A DNA stretch of 64,000 nucleotides, taken from the NCBI GenBank assembly GCA_963675135.1, contig OY776129.1:60699028-60763027 (forward strand), in the 5' to 3' direction. The notes below the pieces were generated by a model. That model searched no databases. It had not been told where the DNA came from and saw only the letters and a program-made list of their open reading frames with translations. Made by a program: the position numbers and the translations under genes. This document shows, piece by piece, positions 60,776-64,000 of the stretch (within the stretch, counting starts at the first letter, position 1; every line of letters starts with the position of its first letter). Source of the stretch: Galeopsis tetrahit. Taxonomy: Eukaryota > Streptophyta > Magnoliopsida > Lamiales > Lamiaceae.

Positions 60776-61318
60776 CACGACGCTCGTGATATCGCGTAAT
60801 TTTCGTTCTCTCAAACACGAGATCAAATTGAGAAAATTGAAAGAACCCTAATTTCTGGATCGTGCGCGTACCCTTGTTTTCTCAAACACAAGATGAAATT
60901 GGGGGAATTGGGGATTTGGGGGTATTATGAGATAAATTCTAATTTTTATTATTATTATTTCTATTTTTAATTTAACTAATATATTAAAATTTGTTTTACT
61001 TTTGTTGAAATTGTAAGTATTTAATTTTAAAATAATGATTAATAAAATTTGTATTAAAAGGGTAGGATAGTAATTTTATTATTTTCTAATAATTAAAATT
61101 AATTTATATTAAAGAAGGGTATTATAGTAAATAACAAAATACAATTTAAAAAATGATTTAATTAATTAAAACCTGTATAACAGGTAGCAGGTTCATACGA
61201 CGCATACGACGCCACGTGGCGCATTTCGACGCGCTGACTATATAGTCACTTTGTACTATTTGACTACACTAAGAAAAACCCATCTAAGATTCGTGGCCCT
61301 ACCCAAATTAATACTATA

Positions 61319-61446
61319 TACTCCCTCCGTCCCAGCTTAACTTTCATTCTTACTTTTTCGGTCCTTTAGAAACTCTACCCATACTATATCTAAAATATTA
61401 TATTTAATGTTATTATTTGGGTTATAAACTAATAAAGTCATTTCAC
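61319..61446. mobile_element. Stowaway-like end, interrupted
   Basis: TACTCCCTCCGTCCC is a typical Stowaway start. The element is split by the PIF-like insertion at 61450; its far end was not found. Confidence 0.4.
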
Positions 61447-61449
61447 TAC

Positions 61450-62467
61450 GGGCATGTTTGTTTTGGGATTATGTAGGATGGGGGAGATGGGGATGGGGAA
61501 ATCCTGGATGGTGAAATCCTGATGAATAGTGATTGTGTGTGTTTGTTTTGTTGAGTAGGATAGGATGTAACTTTATGTCAAATCAATTATGTAAAAATGA
61601 GTGATGTTATATTATTATATTAATTATTTGAGAAGTATAGTAATAATTGAATGATTTGAGTAATTATTAGATGGTAAAATTATTATAAAATGATTTAAAA
61701 TTATACGAGGGTGCAAATAAAATAATATAAATAAATTTACGTTAAACATATAATTAATTTTGGACTTCGTATATATACAAAAGTGTGTAATTGGATTATA
61801 AAAGTGTGTAATTGGATTATAAAAGTGTGAATTATACAACTCAATAACCTTATTCATCCAATCATAAGTAGGGGTGTAAGTGAGTCGAGCCAACTCGCGA
61901 GCTACTCGTGCTCGACTCGGAAAAAGATCGAATTCGACTCGAAGTTAATCGAGTCAAGTCGAGTTTCGAGCTACTCGAGTAGCTATCGAATTCGAGTTCG
62001 AGCTCATAAATACTCGGCTCGAAAGCCTCAAGCCTCGCGAACCTAATCGAGCTTGAACAATATTTACCATTTTTCCATTAATATATAATTTATATTTATA
62101 TACAGATAATCGAGCCCGAGTTTAATTTTTTTTAAAAATGGATTATATGTTTTATTATTAATTTTGAATATTATATAGGTATCGAGTCTAGCCGAGCTCG
62201 AGTTTATCGAGTCGAGCTCAATCATGAAATTTTAGGCTCGATCGAGTCGAGTTTAAAATTTATTCGGTTGAGTGCGAGTTTGAAATTTATTATGAGGTAA
62301 GAGAAAAAAAAAATGATGTGTTATTTTCAAGAAAGTAATATATTGATAAAATATATTAGTAGGATATATAGATATTTTTAAGGATGGATGTGGTTGGATG
62401 GTGAAATCCGGATGTTAAATCCCGAACTAGAACAAGACGTGGGACGTAACCCAAAACAAACATGCCC
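61450..62467. mobile_element. PIF/Harbinger-like non-autonomous element, 3-bp TSD TAC
   Basis: Ends GGGCATGTTTGTTTTGGG and CCCAAAACAAACATGCCC, bracketed by TAC (61447-61449, 62468-62470), 1018 bp. Subterminal 'GGATGGTGAAATCC' is repeated. Related in terminal design (GGGCATG..T) to 18757-19764. Confidence 0.85.
61865..62290. repeat. nested GAGTCGAGCTCGA-rich repeat
   Basis: Begins AGGGGTGTAAGTGAGTCGAG and is packed with variants of CTCGAGTCGAGCTCG. Palindromic words make it highly foldable. Seen directly; family unknown. Confidence 0.6.
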
Positions 62468-62499
62468 TACTAGTTTTTTCTAATAAAAGCTACACCATA

Positions 62500-63047
62500 A
62501 ATTCTTGTCTAATAGAGTCAAAATTAAAAATCTTAGACAACTTTACCCTTTTACTAATATGACACAATTCGAAATATTTAATTCAAATTACAGGGTCAAC
62601 TAATTACCATAATTATATACGGAAATGATATAGAGCCCACCAATTGTGCCCACCAGTTTTGCCCACCGCCTATGTGGCATTACCACGTCAATAAATTCTT
62701 ATTTATATTTAATTTAAACTTAATCTTAATCTAATATCAATATTTTATTTTTTATCCATATCAATATTTTAAAAAATCTTTTTTTATATTTAATTTAATA
62801 TTATCTCTATCAAATTACGCTAAACTAACGCCATAAATCTTTTCTCAAATCTTTCCATCACCATTAATTTTTTCTCAAATCTCATATCAATATTTTATTT
62901 TATGCGTAACTAACCCATTAATCTTTTCTTAAATCTTTCTATGAACCATTTGATTTTTTCTCAGACTCTTCTCCACCACGGTAGAAACTCTCAGAATCTC
63001 TTCTCTCCAATTTGCATTATTTGAAACCTTATATCTATATACAGGAA
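62500..63047. other. FAR1-like gene 5' flank
   Basis: AT-rich, no other gene. 62935-63045 is C/T-rich and may be 5' UTR. Confidence 0.4.
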
Positions 63048-64000
63048 TGGAAGAAGAACAAGATGATGCAGTGTTTATCCCACAGGTTGCAACTAATTTT
63101 ATTCCAAAAATTGGACAGGAATTTCAAACATCAGAAGAAGCATTTGAATTTTATAATGCATATGCGAAAGGAGGAGGCTTTAGCATACGTATCGGGAATA
63201 GTAAGAAGGATAGGGATACAGGTAATATTTGTTGGAAAATGTTTGTGTGCTCAAAGGAAGGAAAGACAAATGAAAGTCATAGAAAGAAAAATGATGTGGC
63301 ACCGACAGGGGAAAGGAACCGAGGACTTACTCGATGTGAGTGTCAAGCAAAAATGACAGTTAAGAGATCTAAGGAGGATAATACGTGGCTTATTAGTTAC
63401 TTTATTGAGCAACATAACCATGCTTTGACGACTCCTAGTAGAGTTCATCTTTTAAAATCTCATCGAAAAATATCTACGGTTCAAAAAGATCTTACTAAAC
63501 AACTTTCAGAAGCTAATATACCCGTATGTCAGCAAGTACGGTTGTTAGAGATAGATGCTGGAGGTCCGTCACAAATTGGTTGTTTGGAAAGGGATATTAG
63601 GAATCATAAAAGAAGGGTTGAAAGTGAGTTTTTTGGGCATGATGCTGAAACATTAGTTCAACATTTTGAGATGGAAAAAGAGAAAAATGCCAACTTTTAT
63701 TTTGCTTATGAAACAGATGATGCAGGGGTTTTTCTCAGATGTTTTTGGGCTGATGATGATTCAAGAAGATCATATGCATATTTTGGTGATACAATAGTCT
63801 TTGATACAACTTATAATACAAATAAGTATAGCATGGTGTTTGCCCCCTTCATTGGAGTCAACCATCATCGTCAAACTACTATGTTTGGTTGTGGATTGTT
63901 AAGTGATGAGAAGATAGATTCTTTTACATGGTTATTTTCTAAGTTCTTAGAGTGCATGCCAACCCAGACACATCCACGTGTGATTATTACTGATCAGGAT
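63048..64000 (+). CDS. FAR1/FHY3-related (FRS) protein, 3' end outside window
   Basis: An open frame of 317 codons runs off the window. It starts MEEEQDDAVFIPQV and has the FAR1 zinc-finger (WRKY-GCM1 class) DNA-binding domain: IGQEFQTSEEAFEFYNAYAK, WKMFVCSKEGK, LTRCECQAKMTV, and FIEQHNHAL (Cys, Cys, His-x-His). The MULE transposase-derived domain follows with DTIVFDTTYNTNKYSM (first catalytic-type Asp), FAPFIGVNHHRQTTMFGCGLL and PRVIITDQD (second Asp). This is the FAR1-RELATED SEQUENCE 5-like type, either a domesticated transcription regulator or an active/decayed MULE (Jittery-type) transposase; without the 3' end the two cannot be told apart. No lesions seen so far. Confidence 0.9.

Larger units (their letters stand above)
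56081..61281. mobile_element. 5.2-kb MULE, 9-bp TSD, with tandem repeats and nested LINE
   Basis: A perfect 9-bp direct repeat ATCTAAGAT (56072-56080, 61282-61290) brackets a segment whose ends start GGGACCTTCT and GGGTTTTTCT (inverse) and share the subterminal motif TAGTCAG.G.GTCG and GTCGTATG. This fits a Mutator-like element with imperfect ends. The inside has an 84-bp pair, a 520-bp triple repeat, a LINE insertion, another 84-bp pair and no recognised transposase. Confidence 0.75.

Noticed and set aside
60437..60799. 120-codon open frame near the MULE right end
   Set aside because: Driven by an 84-bp tandem repeat and high GC; no recognisable protein.

Overview
The window is nuclear DNA from a flowering plant. 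Genes have several exons with GT-AG (and two GC-AG) introns, intergenic DNA is very AT-rich, and plant transposons of almost every class are present. The gene set (GDSL esterases, a MAPK-docking PP2C, a plant DUF707 protein, a FAR1-type protein, a Lustrin-like/LUSTR seven-membrane-span receptor) fits a eudicot. I cannot name the species.

Layout. 1-1.5 kb: 3'-incomplete DUF707 gene (minus). 2.4-3.8 kb: single-exon LUSTR seven-TM receptor-like gene (minus). 5.15-7.24 kb: five-exon clade-B (AP2C-like) PP2C (plus). From 7.4 to 50.3 kb lies a cluster of GDSL esterase/lipase genes, all on minus, in two types. Type A (five exons, GC-AG last intron) is intact at 7.4 kb, a chimeric scrap at 34.96 kb and frameshifted at 42.7 kb. 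Type B (four exons, duplicated catalytic Asp-His block) is intact at 10.5 kb, has a nonsense codon at 37.2 kb and is split by a SINE at 48.7 kb. The order A-B, a-B, A-B and matching spacer DNA indicate that an A-B pair was triplicated. Only the first pair looks functional.

The DNA upstream of each type B gene belongs to the duplicated unit, so the three copies serve as empty and filled sites for later insertions: a Helitron cluster with helicase remnants (16.7-28.4 kb), a TIR MITE, a Stowaway, a MULE MITE with 9-bp target duplication (50.8-52.1 kb), a giant foldback element (52.3-53.7 kb), and a tRNA-derived SINE. From 54.5 kb on the window is mostly nested elements: an 8-bp-TSD hAT MITE, a 5.2-kb MULE (56.08-61.28 kb) holding a 520-bp tandem repeat and a 5'-truncated LINE, and a 1-kb PIF/Harbinger-like element. 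The window ends inside a FAR1/FHY3-like gene (63.05 kb onward, plus).

Gene-like exons at 30-34 kb were not identified; they may be captured fragments or a degraded gene. All calls were made by eye from the sequence; no database search was run.
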